Shown here: in pieces, positions 12,510 through 25,150 of the stretch
How the letters are laid out: every line of letters begins with the position of its first letter
Position numbering within the stretch: the stretch's first letter is position 1
Assembly: GCA_022113835.1 (NCBI GenBank)
Contig: JAILWY010000007.1
Span: 9,277,001-9,341,000, forward strand
Reading direction: 5' to 3'
Origin: Atopsyche davidsoni
Lineage: Eukaryota > Arthropoda > Insecta > Trichoptera > Hydrobiosidae
Length of the DNA: 64,000 bases
Translations under genes and position numbers: made by a program
The notes under the pieces: generated by a model
What the model saw: only the letters and a program-made list of their open reading frames with translations
The model's database searches: none
What the model was told of the DNA's origin: nothing

Positions 12510-12993
12510 TAGGGTATGAAAACACGTAGGGCTGACACCATGGTATTTTATAAAAATGACCCTAATTTATAAATTTAATTTACAGGTCGAAAAACGACAG
12601 GTCGAAAGGTCTGAATCATCCTGTATATGCAAACTGAACTGTGCGAAACAACGGGTTATATCTCTGGTACGCATTCTTGACTTAAACCTCCCGTCAGTGA
12701 CCGCCGGTTAGCAAGTCCAGAGCTTTCTAAAGTGCGTCCTCGGTGCCGCATGCAACTGGCACGAGGCATGGTTCACTCACGGCATGCTCAGGGCCCCGGG
12801 AGTGCCGCAAGACCGTCGACCCTCGCCAGGCCGGAGGTCAGAGGTCCAGCTTTTGACATGCTCGTTATAGGAGCTGCGTTTTAATTTGGTATTTTTTATG
12901 TTCAAAGGCCTGCTTCGTTTACGTTTGATAGTCCTTGGTTAGTAATTAATTTTAATTGGTAATAATTGTCGGAAGCAATTATTTATAAACTTT
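12510..12993. other. Non-coding stretch with GC-rich patch
   Basis: The segment 12690-12860 is GC-rich with many CpG dinucleotides. It was checked on both strands and gives only interrupted frames. No gene is called. Confidence 0.35.
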
Positions 12994-13038
12994 ATTCAAT
13001 ATTTTTGACAGAGAGTACTTGGTGGAATTCCACTACAG
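12994..13038 (+). repeat. Dispersed repeat fragment (ATTTTTGACAGAGAGTACTT family)
   Basis: TTCAATATTTTTGACAGAGA followed by GTACTTGGTGGAATTCCA is shared nearly letter for letter with 42079-42121 and in part with 53101-53131 and 59236-59268. Only the head of the element is present here. The family is not recognised. Confidence 0.6.
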
Positions 13039-13039
13039 T

Positions 13040-14225
13040 ATATTTATTTAAAGCAAATCAATCAAACACGAAAGGAACTGTCTCAATGAACCTAATTATT
13101 ATTTAAAAAAATAAAAGTTTAAAAAAGCTAGCGTATCATTTCAATTACTTCTGACAGTAATTGCTCCTATATAGAAACTTTACTAATACATATAGCACGT
13201 TGGCGAAAGTAGTCGCGTGAATAAATAAAAAGTGGGAACATCCCATGTACGCATATTTAAGCTACAAAATATTTTTGTACTTCGATGAAACAAAAAAAGT
13301 TATTTTTAGTCGTTTCTTGTATGAATCAATAAACTAGTAGGCAGATTTTAAACATGTCAAATTTTAATAATTGTATAAGTAAAATTTCTGGCAAAAAGGT
13401 TTTGAATAATTCAGTTGGTATTCCTTTCTATCACCGAAAGCCTTCTTGTCAATCGATTTTAATATTTTCCTTTGCATACAAATTAGCCCGACCTTTCCGC
13501 AGTGAGCTGAAAGATTATTTTTTTTTACATTGGGACGATTTTCAACGGAGGCGCTATTTTTGGGTTATTGAATATTGGGGGTAAATAAATACTCGTCCAG
13601 TGTGAGAGTGTAGCCACGAACCTATACTTCATTAGCATATACAGATGTGTATTTACTACAAAACTTGACTCGATCGATTTTCAATTAGACATAAACAAAC
13701 AGTAAATTATATTTACTCACGGAATATTTTTTATAGATAAATATTTTATGCGTAAACTTTATTTTATTCACCCCGGAGACTGCCTTCAGCCACGGCAAGG
13801 AAATTAAAAGCATTTTTTTCTACCTTAGTATTTTTTAAATATTGTGTTATATATACAAGGGGTTGGGTTTCGTAAGGTTTTCTAATGAAGGGTTTTGTAT
13901 CGTCGTTAAATGCGTGTACCGTGTATATAAAACATATTGATATTTTTAACATAAGAAAACAAATAAAAAATTATAAGTATAATCATGCTATCGATTGTAT
14001 ATTTAATGTCTGATTAGGCTAAAGTACTACGATTTTTTCACATAACAAATAGCTAGTAAATATAAAAATTATTTTCGTGTTATAAATAATGGTTCCCATT
14101 AAAGGAAAATGAGGAAATTGAATTGTACGGGTCCTTCAAACCCGTAAAGAGGGTTGCCTTGTTCCTAGCTTCCAAAAACGCAGGTTCGGATAAATAAATC
14201 ATAATTTCCTCCCCGCCTCTCTTAG
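13040..14225. other. AT-rich non-coding stretch
   Basis: A 76-codon open frame at 13354-13584 has no motif, signal peptide or splice context and is not called. Nothing else is seen. Confidence 0.4.
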
Positions 14226-14227
14226 AC

Positions 14228-14546
14228 CAGGGGTGGCCAACCCAAATGATCTTGCGGGCCACATATAAAATTATATATTCCCATATCAAATTTAGATACA
14301 CTATAGACATTTTTTTGAAGTGAAAAATTGAAACATAATGAGTTATTATAGTTATTGTGTTTACTTATATATTTACATGTAAACATAAATAATATGATAA
14401 TAATGAATATATGGATGCACGAATATTGTATATTTTTTAATACATTGGTTTTCACCACGTTGGCCGTTATAAAATAAATATATTTTGTAAAAGTGTGATG
14501 AATCTCGCGGGCTGGAAAAATGTTCAAGGGGGGTTGGCCATCCCTG
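14228..14546. mobile_element. Non-autonomous hAT element, 319 bp, with 8-bp target duplication
   Basis: CAGGGGTGGCCAACCC (from 14228) and GGGTTGGCCATCCCTG (ending 14546) are terminal inverted repeats with one mismatch. The flanks TCTTAGAC and CCTTAGAC match at 7 of 8 positions, as expected for an ageing hAT target duplication. The interior is AT-rich apart from sub-terminal GC blocks (TTGCGGGCC, CGCGGGC) and has no transposase. This is a different hAT family from the one at 12257. Confidence 0.85.
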
Positions 14547-14549
14547 CCT

Positions 14550-16190
14550 TAGACAATAATTGTAGTATGTAGTAGCAAGTAGTAGAAGTAGTAGCTTCAT
14601 GTTGAGTAAATGAATAATATCTTGATTTTTGCGAAAAATTTAAACAATCTTGTAAAATGATATATTTAAACTTGTATATTACACGTGAATTTCACGTTTA
14701 GCTTGAATTGGTCGATTATTTTTTTAGTTCGACGGATTGAACTCAACATACATGGATAAGATAGAAGTTGATGGTTAGATTGAGACTTAAAAGCGATGTT
14801 GTAGATACTGTAGATTGAAGAAAGTAGCGATTGCATAATACAAGGAAGAGCTTTGGATAAATAGCAACTTCTCCATTCATTCGAACAACAATTGGATAGC
14901 TCATTGCCAAGAATCCATCTATCATTGGTTTTGTTTCCGCGACTGTGCATAATTTATACAATTAGCGACTTGCTTATCGGGGAGTAGCAAAAGTTCACAA
15001 TTTTTTTAGTATCGGCTCAACTTTTAAGTAGAACATTAATTAGAAATATCGCAGTGTACGATTTCAGGTAGCGACTTAATGCTGAAAAGTTTGTTTGGCC
15101 GCCATCTTGATTACACTTCGGAAAATGTCAAAGTAATTTTAAAACTCCGTCGGAATAATAATGCGTACCTAATTTATAAACTTTCTTTAATGAGATAAAT
15201 TCTTGGATAATTGATATTCCAAATGTTTCATTGTGTTTTTTTTTTTTTTTATATTCGGAGGCGGTTTAGCCATTTTTTTAATTTGTCGCATGTAATATGC
15301 GAAAGACTAAAAAGTAAATTATTTAACAAAGCCTTGAAGCCTTGCTTACTTATTGGTATTTGCAGACTACAGCCATATATTTTTATTTTAGAAATATTTT
15401 TTTGTCGTTAACGCACATTTTATTGAGCGTGTTTCAGTTTAATTTTTTTCAGGGTCGATCAGGCTAGGTTAGTAACAATAAAATAAACAGTGTACAGTAT
15501 TTATATCGTGTTTTGTACCTCGCGTGTCATTACAGATGAACTGTAATTATTTTAAACAGAATTAATAATCCGGCAGTGTGTTGTTTGCTGAAGGGCGTGG
15601 TTGCGGTCATTCCACCGCTAAGGGAGGAGAATCCCTCTTCCACATCCACCCCAACCCCATTCCCGCGTGTGAGACGGTAATAACCCCCCCTGGTTTCTTT
15701 CTCTCTCTCGCACCTGCCACTCGGGAATTAACTGAATAATCCGGATTCAAAACAACAATAAATTTATGCTTGAAATGTTTCAGATAATACCCGAAATTCG
15801 TATAAAATTTTAGCGGCATTGTAATACGATATTATTTAAACCTACCTGGATAAACAAAGGCGTTTAGCAAATGTAGGTTTAAACCAAAATAATACGTTTA
15901 TCCCAACACAAATAAGACCTGTTTGGGGATGATAATCACTTGAAGGGTATTCTCGTCTGAACAAGGGTCTATCCGAAATTTGCGTTTATACTTATGCTGA
16001 TGTGACATTGACGCGTATTGAAAAAATACAAGAGTGGTATTTTGTGACGATATGGTGAGGGGAATTGCTCGTCGGTTGCGGTGCTTCCAGAGTGCCTTGT
16101 AGTCGAGTCCTCGCGTGGCTGGGGGCCGCAGGAACGGCAAACCGGTCTTGGGGCCCCGGGGAACTCGCGGCTGGATGATTACAGTGGCCT
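14550..16190. other. Non-coding stretch
   Basis: No gene could be supported. Local GC enrichment at 15600-15720 and 16060-16190 borders the candidate exon at 16197-16290 and may be its 3' UTR. Confidence 0.35.
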
Positions 16191-16196
16191 CATGAT

Positions 16197-16290
16197 TTAT
16201 AATCCTACGGATCGTAAGGAGTCGGAGCCCTTTGTGGACGGGCTCTGTGACTTCTGGTGACCCATGTACGCGGACGGGTACATGCCACAC
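16197..16290 (-). CDS. Candidate terminal coding exon of an unidentified gene
   Basis: On the minus strand a good acceptor (ATAGTTTCAG, ending 16291) is followed by an open frame of 30 codons. It starts CGMYPSAYMGHQ, continues into a serine/lysine-rich KSQSPSTKGSDS, and ends SLRSVGL before TAA (16197-16199). The codons are GC-rich in third positions, unlike the AT-rich surroundings, which is what makes it look coding. The first base completes a codon from an upstream exon not found in this window. The competing 130-codon frame across 15898-16290 was judged weaker because it runs into AT-rich sequence with no domain. The protein is not recognised. Confidence 0.3.
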
Positions 16291-16329
16291 CTGAAACTAT
16301 AGATCATTGTAAATGAAGATAAGATGCTC

Positions 16330-16395
16330 TTCTTTCTCGAGTGCTCATGGTCATGGTCTCAGAATCAAGACCGAAACGTCGGAAGAATCAAAACA
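16330..16395 (+). repeat. Hammerhead-like relic
   Basis: GGTCT CAGAATCA AGACC followed by GAAACGTCGG gives stem II, the GAAA box, a minimal stem III A-C/G-T and the GTC cleavage triplet. The upstream CTGATGA box is degenerate (CATGGTCAT). It resembles the cores near 2227 and 6129. Confidence 0.35.
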
Positions 16396-17420
16396 TAACG
16401 CAGTATAACACACAAGAAAGAAAAACACAAAATAACAATGTCTGCCAATTCACAATGTATTATAACATTATAATTTTCATTTTCTGAATTAACAGAATAT
16501 TTTTATCTCTGATGCTTTATGAACAATGTTCTGTAAATTGTACGTTTTATGAATAAATACCTTCATCAAAACCAGTGGGTGTCTGTAATAATGGTCGACG
16601 TATGAGAATCCAAATAGTATTCATAGTAAGGTTGTAGTTCTGGGTTGTAATTAAATGCGCTTAATTTGCTTTCAAACTGTTTTACCTGCTTGTCACGTCT
16701 CAAAGCTCAGATAATTAACCTGCCTTGATTAGACATTGAAATCGCTTACCCGCTCCCCCATATTACCTTTGTTATAGATTTCAAACGTAAACGTAAGACC
16801 ATATTGAAGATCCATAGTCGAAAAAAAATATTTGGAAGCATTTTTTTTGTTGTATGTATATTTTTATGAACATGGAAATTCTATTAAATGCACATTAGCT
16901 AACTGCTGTATATTAAATTTAATCATTGTAATGCACGCCTAATCAAAACGATCAAAGTGCATGCATGCCGAAAAAACTTCTTTATTTTGTAGTGCGAGCG
17001 AACTCGACCATGCGAACGTGGAGTTTGATTAATATTTCCGAGAATCCGGTGACTCAGTAATAATGTCCGACGCTCCCGAATGTGCAGCACCCCTCCTCCT
17101 CCTCTTCCCCCCCCAGGGGCACCACGACGCCGGTGACGTCACGCGCGGCGCCGGCAATGCGACTTGTATGTGCTCGCCACCTACTTTGCTACCGTCATGC
17201 AAGCAAACAAACAATAACCCAATGCAGGGATTACAAGTAAAGACAGAATTTGCATACTTTATTATAATATGTTGGCTTGTTGACTCTTGATCGAGGGTTC
17301 CCGGTTCGATCCCCGTCTTGACAGGTGAATATACCAAACTCATGATGTCTCTAGTGTATTTGGCTTTATCGGCGAAACAGGAAGATTTTCCTTCAGCGCC
17401 TTCAAAATGACTGGGTGACT
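16396..17420. other. Non-coding stretch with CpG-rich patch
   Basis: A GC-rich block at 17060-17170 contains TGACGTCA (17134-17141) in a GTGACGTCACGCGC context. It is open on both strands for 75-100 codons, but neither frame has a recognisable domain. Promoter-like sequence is the simplest reading. A GGTTCGATCCCCG string near 17302 resembles a tRNA B box but lacks the rest of a tRNA. Confidence 0.35.
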
Positions 17421-17895
17421 TGTGTCACCGTGGGGTTATGTGGTGTGGTAGGTGGCCTTTTGGCCTTTTTTGGTAGAGGCAGTCCTCGAGATTGTAGTCG
17501 AGGATGGAACTGATAGATGGGTTTGGGACTAAGGGGGTGGAGATTTGGAAGGAGTGGGAGAGGTCAATGATGACTTCGTGTATCGTCTTCAGTTTGGTGT
17601 CTCTTCGGAGTTGTGCGTTCTGGACGAACCGTGGTGCATTTAATGCCCATCGGAGAATTTTGTCGTGTATCACCTGGAGGGGCTTGGGCTTATTTGGTGG
17701 GATATATCCCCAGATGGGGCAGGCGCCTACGCCTACCTATTAGGATGGATAGGATCATGGTTTTGAGGAAGAGGATTTTGTTTTGAGGAGAAAGTTTGCT
17801 TTTCCCGCAGAGTAGTGGGGAGAGAATTCCGGTGGCCGCTCTTGCCTTGCTCGCGGTGATCTTGATATGACTCATGATGTCGAGCTCATAACTAT
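17420..17895 (-). mobile_element. 5'-truncated Jockey-like LINE fragment (reverse transcriptase C-terminus)
   Basis: Minus-strand reading gives ITASKARAATGILSPLLCG, then KSKLSPQNKILFLKTMILSI. After a frame change it gives PKPLQVIHDKILRWALNAPR and FVQNAQLRRDTKLKTIHEVI. This is the thumb and C-terminal region of a Jockey-type reverse transcriptase, which normally reads K-SKL---NKI-LYKT, PVWGYIPPTK-KPLQ, KILR-I-NAPRFVRN. At least one frameshift lies near 17700, and the Y-A-P-W segment is rearranged, so it is dead. The 3' end near 17420 recurs at 38530-38771. Confidence 0.72.
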
Positions 17896-17919
17896 TTCAG
17901 TTTGGTCGAAGATGATATA

Positions 17920-18183
17920 TACGAGGGCGGTCCGATAGTGTTATGTCTGATGGTGCTAGAATCACAAGAGAGTCGTGTAGTACATTCTCGTAGACGGCTA
18001 CTATCAAAATTTCAGCCGAATCGGACTCGTAGTTTTGTTTTGACCGCGTGTGGAAGCGGACGTGTACGCATATTTTAGAAAAATGGAAAAAGAGCAATAT
18101 CGGTCGATCATTCGATTCTTGTTTTTGGAAAAGAAATCGCGCAGCGAAATCAAAGAGCGCTTGGATGCTGTGTACGGTGACTA
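17920..18183 (+). mobile_element. Truncated mariner element, 5' end and transposase N-terminus
   Basis: A terminal repeat starting TACGAGGGCGGTCCGATAG at 17920, preceded by TA, is followed by a long leader. A transposase start at 18083 reads MEKEQYRSIIRFLFLEKKSR and then SEIKERLDAVYGD. This is the first helix-turn-helix of mariner transposases. Homology stops at about 18183, so the rest of the gene and the 3' terminus are missing. It begins only about 25 bases after the end of the LINE fragment. Confidence 0.72.
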
Positions 18184-18189
18184 TATTTA

Positions 18190-21100
18190 CGAAGTGATAT
18201 TTTTTTAAAACTAATGGTATTTCCCGAAAAACTTGCTTCCAATGTATTCCTTTGTTATGAGTCAATCGAAAATTTTTACGAGATTTTTCTGTTTATTTTT
18301 TTGAAAAATAAAAGATCAGAATCAAATAATACATAAGATTTATTTTGTCTTAGACACCCAACAATGAATATGAAATGGTTATTTTAAATATTGTTTTTCA
18401 TCCATACATTGCGTATACATAAATTAGGTCATCGATTCACACATTAAATGATAAGAAAACAATTTTTTTTAAATCCACGATACCCACCAATTTTTTGTAG
18501 TTTCGTGTGTGAATCTGTTATGTAAATATTGTTGAGTTTCAGCATAACAAAACTTCGGGGTGGTTATTTCAGGGCATGTAATGATTACTATTCTGATGAT
18601 AAACAGCACTTATTTAGAGGCACGCTGTGTGTGTTATTTCAGATTAAATATAACAAGCCTTATTGGAACTCGAGCCGTGAATGAAACTGCTCAATTATTT
18701 TTAACCTGCGCTTCAATTTCTGAAAAACACGCTTTCAGAGTATTTCAGAGTGCTCCCAATTATCAAAATATATGTGGCCCGTATAATTTATCATTTCGTG
18801 AGTGCAGTGTCGTTGAAGGACATTTTAAATTACCAATAATATGATTTTGATGCTAAACTCGATCATGTTTTCCTATTCGATATATATACATATTCCCAAA
18901 AAAAAAATAATGACGCGAAATGAATTTGTGAATTATATCGCACGCTTGTTTGCTGATTGTGTTGTTTTAGATTCAAATGATTTGTTTCAATCTTGTCAAA
19001 ATTATAAATTGTCCGCTGGTTTTGATTTATGTTAAAAGTCTTATTCTATGAAGGCTTTCTGTAAACTTTCTAAATATTACAATACAAACGCTGGAGACGT
19101 CCAAAGCCGGATAGAACTACACGTGCATGTAAAAACTGTATACTGTTTGACTACTTGTTTCTTAGTATCTTCATAAATCTGAGTAGTTTTTAAATCATTT
19201 TATTTAAGAATTTAGATAAACGAACTGACTGCATAAAAAAATTTTAAAAAATATCTTGCAAGAAAACAAAGTGTTGAAAGTTTAGAAACGGACGCAGCTA
19301 TTTCTAAGTTTCTTCGAAACACCCGTGACTTCTTATATAATTGTATGTAACAACCGTTAGAGACTGAGAAACTTTGAAGATCATCGCTTCTTTTATTGAT
19401 GTCGGTCAGTACCTCTGTGGGAAATTACTGGACTTGAGATAGCAGATCTGTAATTGACTTGGAAGTCCGTATTGGATGGTAATGAGAACTCTATCAGTAC
19501 GTGCTCGTGAAGCAAATATACTGAAATGAATAATGTATGTGTCGTGATAAAGTGAATTGCTTCACATTCAATGGATATCAGTTTAATAACGTGCGTAGAA
19601 TTTTAAAATAAATTAGATTAGGTCGTTATGAGCGAATCAGGCAGAATACAAATACTTTTTATAGTATACCAGCTGTTGGTTTATATTTGTACCGATAATT
19701 TTATGAATAACATTTTATATTTCCATCGTTCAATGACTTCCTACCCCACTCAGTATGTAAAGAAATCAATTTGATTTCATGCGCGAGAATATTTACAATA
19801 TTATGAAAAAAAATTGACAAAGTAACCAATGAAAAGTATATTTATATATAATTATTGTTTTTGAATATTTAAGTTTACTGCCTACTATTTATTTTTAAGA
19901 TTACATCCATAATACTTGTGACTTCTAATATCTGAAAATATGAAGGTATTTTAATATTTCTGATATGGATAATACATGTGAAATTTTAAAGTACATATGA
20001 TTTTACTTTGACTTAGATATACAACAAGATTACATAATAAAAACTAGAGTGTGTTAATTTAAGTTATTTTTATTTCATCATTTTGTTTTAAAATCACATT
20101 CGTTTCGTACTAGAAAATTTCATTAAAAAATACGCCACAAGCTATGAAGAATGTTATTCGACATATTTCTAACGTGGCATGGCCATATTAATAATTGCAG
20201 AGCTATGCGTTATTTCAATATTCACATAACGTAAGCATATTAAAATATCTAGTACAATTTTTATTATGAAACAACATGATTTTTATAGAAATGCATTCAG
20301 AGTATTATATATTTTCATTTTGTCTCGTTAATTGTAAAGCTTGCCGTATTTTAATTTCACAGGAAGGAGTTGGAAATGCTTTGAAATGAGAAAAATAAAC
20401 ACTGAGAATATTTTCCCGATGCTTCATTTCCTGCGGAATGAAAACAAAAAAAAAAAAAAAAAACAAAAGCTCTCAAAGGTTTTCTTTTGTTTTGCAGCAC
20501 CCATTTCTAGAAATTTCTAGGCTGCCCCACATTGGTTCTTTTGTTCGGAACTATAACCACAGTAAAATAAATTCCAATACCCTTTGTTACCTGCTGAGTT
20601 GTAAATCTGGAATAACACTTATTCAATCTGATCTGCCTAAAATGAACACAATTTATGATAAAAAAAATAATTAAAAATAACCATGTTTAAAAGGAAATCA
20701 AATTATCTGTATTTTGATCCAAATTTATGTACCTTTATAATATAAATTCATCAGAATGTTAAAATAACGCCTTTAACACACGTATATTATATTTATATGA
20801 CATTAATGTTTTTACTTTGATAAACGTTATATGCTGTTATTTAATAAAATATTGAATTTTTATATGAATATAAGAAACGTTACAATGTTTGATTTCCTTT
20901 ATTTTTCATTTTGATGATATTGAGATCAGATCATATCTACAAAAAATAATTCATAAAATACCTAAAGTAACTTTTTACTGTAGATAAATCATAGCTTATT
21001 TCCAGCGTTTATCTAAGATAAAAAAATACTCCCAGAAGTTTATTTTACGGTATCTGGTAGCTCTAAATATATATTTTCTTGGTTGACTTTAATAAATCTT

Positions 21101-21740
21101 ATAGACCCTCTTTTCCTCGTTTCTGACAGCTTGCGTAGCGTCTCAATACGTTTCAATTGGACGATTTATTTTGTCTAGACATTGACAGGGTCCAAATGTC
21201 GGTCCGTATAAGAAAATACTGTCTTTAATTGAAGCACAGACCCATCGACCATTCGATAGACCCGTTTCACAACACTCACCACTTTTTAAAAAAATACCGC
21301 TTTCTGATATATAGAAATATTCTCTTATTCCTAAGTAATGCGATATAACGAGTTTTATACTTTCTTTAGACCTTCCAGGTTGAATGGCGTACGCAGTTTG
21401 TGTCTTTATTTTGTTGATTATCTTATCAGTACACCCTATGAAACACAGTAGATACACTCATCAGAAGTTAATTATTGTGCTCTGAAACACTGAAACCTTC
21501 CAAGTGCTTATTTACGGTATATTAACATCATTTTCTTCTTACTATTATTATTTTTATCGAAACCAAACCAGCATTAATACCAGCGCAAAAATAATGACAT
21601 ATAATGTAAGTAATTACTTAAAATGTTACAAGTTACACACGACACTCTTAGAATAAAAATGCATCGCCCACCGTGTATTAATCTAGTCCAAGAACTACCT
21701 GCTAATAATAAGTATTAATTTTAAATCAACATTAAAAAAA
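18190..21740. other. AT-rich non-coding stretch
   Basis: Frames at 18560-18844 and 21143-21457 (minus) are the longest, but both have AT-driven composition and no domain. Poly-A runs and TA-rich tracts are common. Nothing is supported. Confidence 0.45.
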
Positions 21741-21744
21741 CTTA

Positions 21745-21850
21745 CCGTTTACATTGCCTTGTAGAGAATCGAACCCGATCCTTGAAACTGTCGCCGACAT
21801 ATTTGTAAATCGAGGACAACAGACCGCCCAAGCGAGACTTGTAGTATGGC
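21745..21850 (-). repeat. Possible tRNA-derived SINE head
   Basis: On the minus strand GGGTTCGATTCTC matches a pol III B box. A degenerate A box (CGCTTGGGCGG) lies about 60 bases upstream. The spacing fits a tRNA-like promoter, but no cloverleaf with paired acceptor ends was found, and no second copy is clear in the window. Confidence 0.25.
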
Positions 21851-24800
21851 ATTACATGTATTTTTTCAGCCCAGGAAAATGTATGTACACATTACTGATA
21901 AGTTTCGTGGATGTTGCCTATCTTTATCTTTTCTGCGTTTTCTGTAACGTTTTTTTTATATTTTAAAAGGTAAGCAAACCTTTTGTTCCTTTGACCTCTA
22001 CTTCTTAAAAAGGTCACAGGGATTTTCCATCTAAGTAGCGTAGACTGCCTATTTACGTGTTCTCATCAAAGCGAGTAAAAATAGACCCGAATAGACCTTA
22101 GCCTGTCAGAGGCCAAATTTAGTGATACCTGCATTAGTTTGGTCGTTAAATACGCACGTTTGAGGTCTACGCGAGTATATTTGACTAGGGTGACCGTTAT
22201 TTTTAGATTCTAGAACTTCTAAGATTTTTTTGCTGCTTGGTGAAATATATTTACACAATTTATTTACAGTACATCCTAAAAACAAGCTCACATTTCATGT
22301 AATGTTTTTCGTTTTTAATATAAATTTACGAGTAAGTTATATTACAAAGCAAACAGCAGTATTTAAATATTTTCTCTAAAAATAAATTTATCTCTCTCGA
22401 GTGTCTCTTCGCATTTACAGGATTAATCGATGCTACAAAAAAAATCTAGAATTTTTCAGGTAGATTCATTGTAAATTTAGCTTTTATATATTGTTATTTT
22501 TACCGACAGCTGCTTATAGGTAATAACTTTGTCAAGTAAGATTTTTTTTCCTGTGAGCCAACCTCGTAATCATCAGTGGTTTTATACCGTTTAATATGTT
22601 AATATGGGGACTAATTGATGAAACAGACTTTACAGATTCGGTCATCACATAAATACTTTGTCTTCCCTGAGAGTGGAGCAGTCCTTGTAGATTGTGGCGT
22701 AGGACGCGCATTCCATTCTCACACCCACATTTACATTAAATATAATTATATAAGCATAATTATAATATATCCGAGAAATCATAAAGGACTAAAAAATATG
22801 ACTGCTTCGGCGGTTTGATTTTCTGCTGTCGGTTTTTTTCTCCGCCCTTACTTTTTACTATTTCAGTATATTCACTTATCTTTAAGCTGTTGCTTTTTTC
22901 GTTGGAAACAGCTGTAAAGATCTGATTAGATCAGTGCTTTGTATGAGATTATCAAATAGTTACAGATTATATACTTGTTGATTGGTTTGAATACAACGAA
23001 GTGCAAGTATGAAAATTAGAGTTGGTTTATACTGAAAAAGAAGCATAATATGTTTGTTTCATTTTCAGGTGATTTTCAGACGTACAACTTAATATCAGAT
23101 GTATGGTATAAATATTACGATGTAGGTACTCGTTGTAAGCCCAGAGTAATAGGCTTTCGGTTTACGTGCACGATTTTTACAGTGTTTTTACGACAAATCG
23201 ATACCGTATTAAATTCGTCTATACATCGTAGTTACTAGCACGCGTGCTGTATCTGAGTTATATTGTCTTGCTTGCTCTTATTTATATCTACGTGATCTAA
23301 ATTAGTCCATTTTTCAATGTTACATTGATGCAGTAATTATAATGTAATTATACAGTACACATGATATATATAATCTATAAGCCTAAAGCAAAGTTACACC
23401 TGAACCATTATCTCTATGGAAGAAAACGCTTTGTGTTGCAATATTGAAATTACTGGTTAAATTTTTGTTTCTAAGGGCCTAGAATTTAATTAAAAACTAA
23501 TCACACCGAGAGGAAAAGATCACAATTAAAAATAATTGGGAAGGTAATTTACTGGAAAAGGTTTGATAACCACTTGACGAATCGGGGTTTCAAATTATCT
23601 TTCAATTGAATTTGATTACTGTGCACCTTTTATGCACATACAAACAGAATGGAAACAGTGACCTTTAACTTATATTGCTTAGTCAAGACAAAATAATAAG
23701 TTAGCTGATACAAACGACTTTAAAAATTCCTGAAAATGCATAAAGTAAGGAGGTTTTGATTTTTTAATGTATAGAAAATGACTTAATAGTTCATCGTAGC
23801 TATTGTCGCTGTAATCTCACGAGTATTAAGCGTCTGTATGTTTATACGGTGTGCCATGAATTCACAGACCAAACAACGCCGGGAAAGAAAAGTTGGAAGA
23901 ATTTTTAGTATAAACATTGTTAAGTTGTTCCGTGTAATATATTGCGACATTAGAGTTCAGGATTAGATATAATTATGACGCCATGTGGGTCAATCCTCCA
24001 TGCATGGTGCTATCTGTTTGGACTAACAGGTGATACGGCCTGCCTTATCGCACTCGTGTGGTTTCCGATAGTGCCCATCCTTGTCTAACGCGGATAGATA
24101 ACTACAGGGTGTTTCTAACTTTTTCACAAACATTTAAAAAATCCAGGAGACTAAAATGAACAAAGACTTTTTTTTTTTAAATTTTATTGATATATATGAT
24201 ACGATAATAGTTTTTTTTTGCTTTGCACGATGCTTACTTTTCAAGACTCGAATAAACAAATAAATACACAAATTCGCGTATCTGATTTTATAAAATCTTT
24301 GGTGGATGTAGCTAAATAAATATAACTGAGGTATCATGGATTTTTATGAGGTGAGATGATTATGAAGATATTATGTAAAATACTAATTATTTCTGTTCTG
24401 TAGATTATTGCTCATACCCAACTCAAATTTATCTGGTGGGATTTTAAAAATATTTTCGCATATGGCTACGTGCTTTGCAAACAAAAGCCAATAAAGTCGG
24501 TTTGGGGTTCATTTGTATTCAACCGGTAATCTCTCGGTCAAAAATCAATGATTTAATCAACGAACCAACAACTCAATCAATTTTTGCGAGCTTATTATAG
24601 TCTACAAGATTTTTTCTTATACGAACTTACATAAAATATTATAGTATTTGAAAAAGTAATAATTATTCATCAAATATATTAGCAATACAGTAAGGTGTTT
24701 TTCAGAATAAATAATTTAAGCAAAAACTGTTTTTACAAATTAGATAATGAAATTATGGCATCTTATTTATTTGAAACTCAAGTTAATATTCACTCCATTT

Positions 24801-25060
24801 GGTTTTGATATTCGTGTAAGTTTTGGCTTCAAACTAAAAAGTTTTTTTTGATATTTCTTTTGAAGAGTAATATTTTGCGTAGTAGTTTCAAAACATCACA
24901 AAAATTTAAATCAAAAATAAAAATCAAGCATTTCATAATGGAGAGTGATGACGAAATTTTTGCTGAAGACTACTGAAAAACTTTGCTTTGAAAAAACACA
25001 GTAGTTGCGTAATCGCGCGTGAAAGTCAAACAAACCTAGTTTCGTCCGAACTGTTATTAT
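21851..25060. other. AT-rich non-coding stretch
   Basis: No coding exon, RNA gene or bounded repeat was recognised. Confidence 0.45.
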
Positions 25061-25150
25061 GAATTGCAAAAAAAATCGGAGGCATTGAACCGGCGACGCC
25101 CAGTTTACACACAGTCCGAATCCATCAGCTCTTGCGTCATAATAACACTG
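25060..25150 (-). repeat. Possible tRNA-derived sequence
   Basis: GGTTCAATGCC on the minus strand resembles a B box, preceded by a weak A-box-like string (GAGCTGATGG). It is not foldable with confidence into a cloverleaf and is listed as weak. Confidence 0.2.

Noticed and set aside
15898..16290. 130-codon minus-strand open frame
   Set aside because: No domain, and half of it lies in AT-rich sequence. A different frame of the same strand has the better splice acceptor and a natural stop.
17029..17343. Overlapping 75-104 codon frames on both strands
   Set aside because: Explained by a CpG-rich patch; no motif, signal peptide or splice structure.
17897..18265. 122-codon minus-strand frame
   Set aside because: Antisense shadow of the truncated mariner element.
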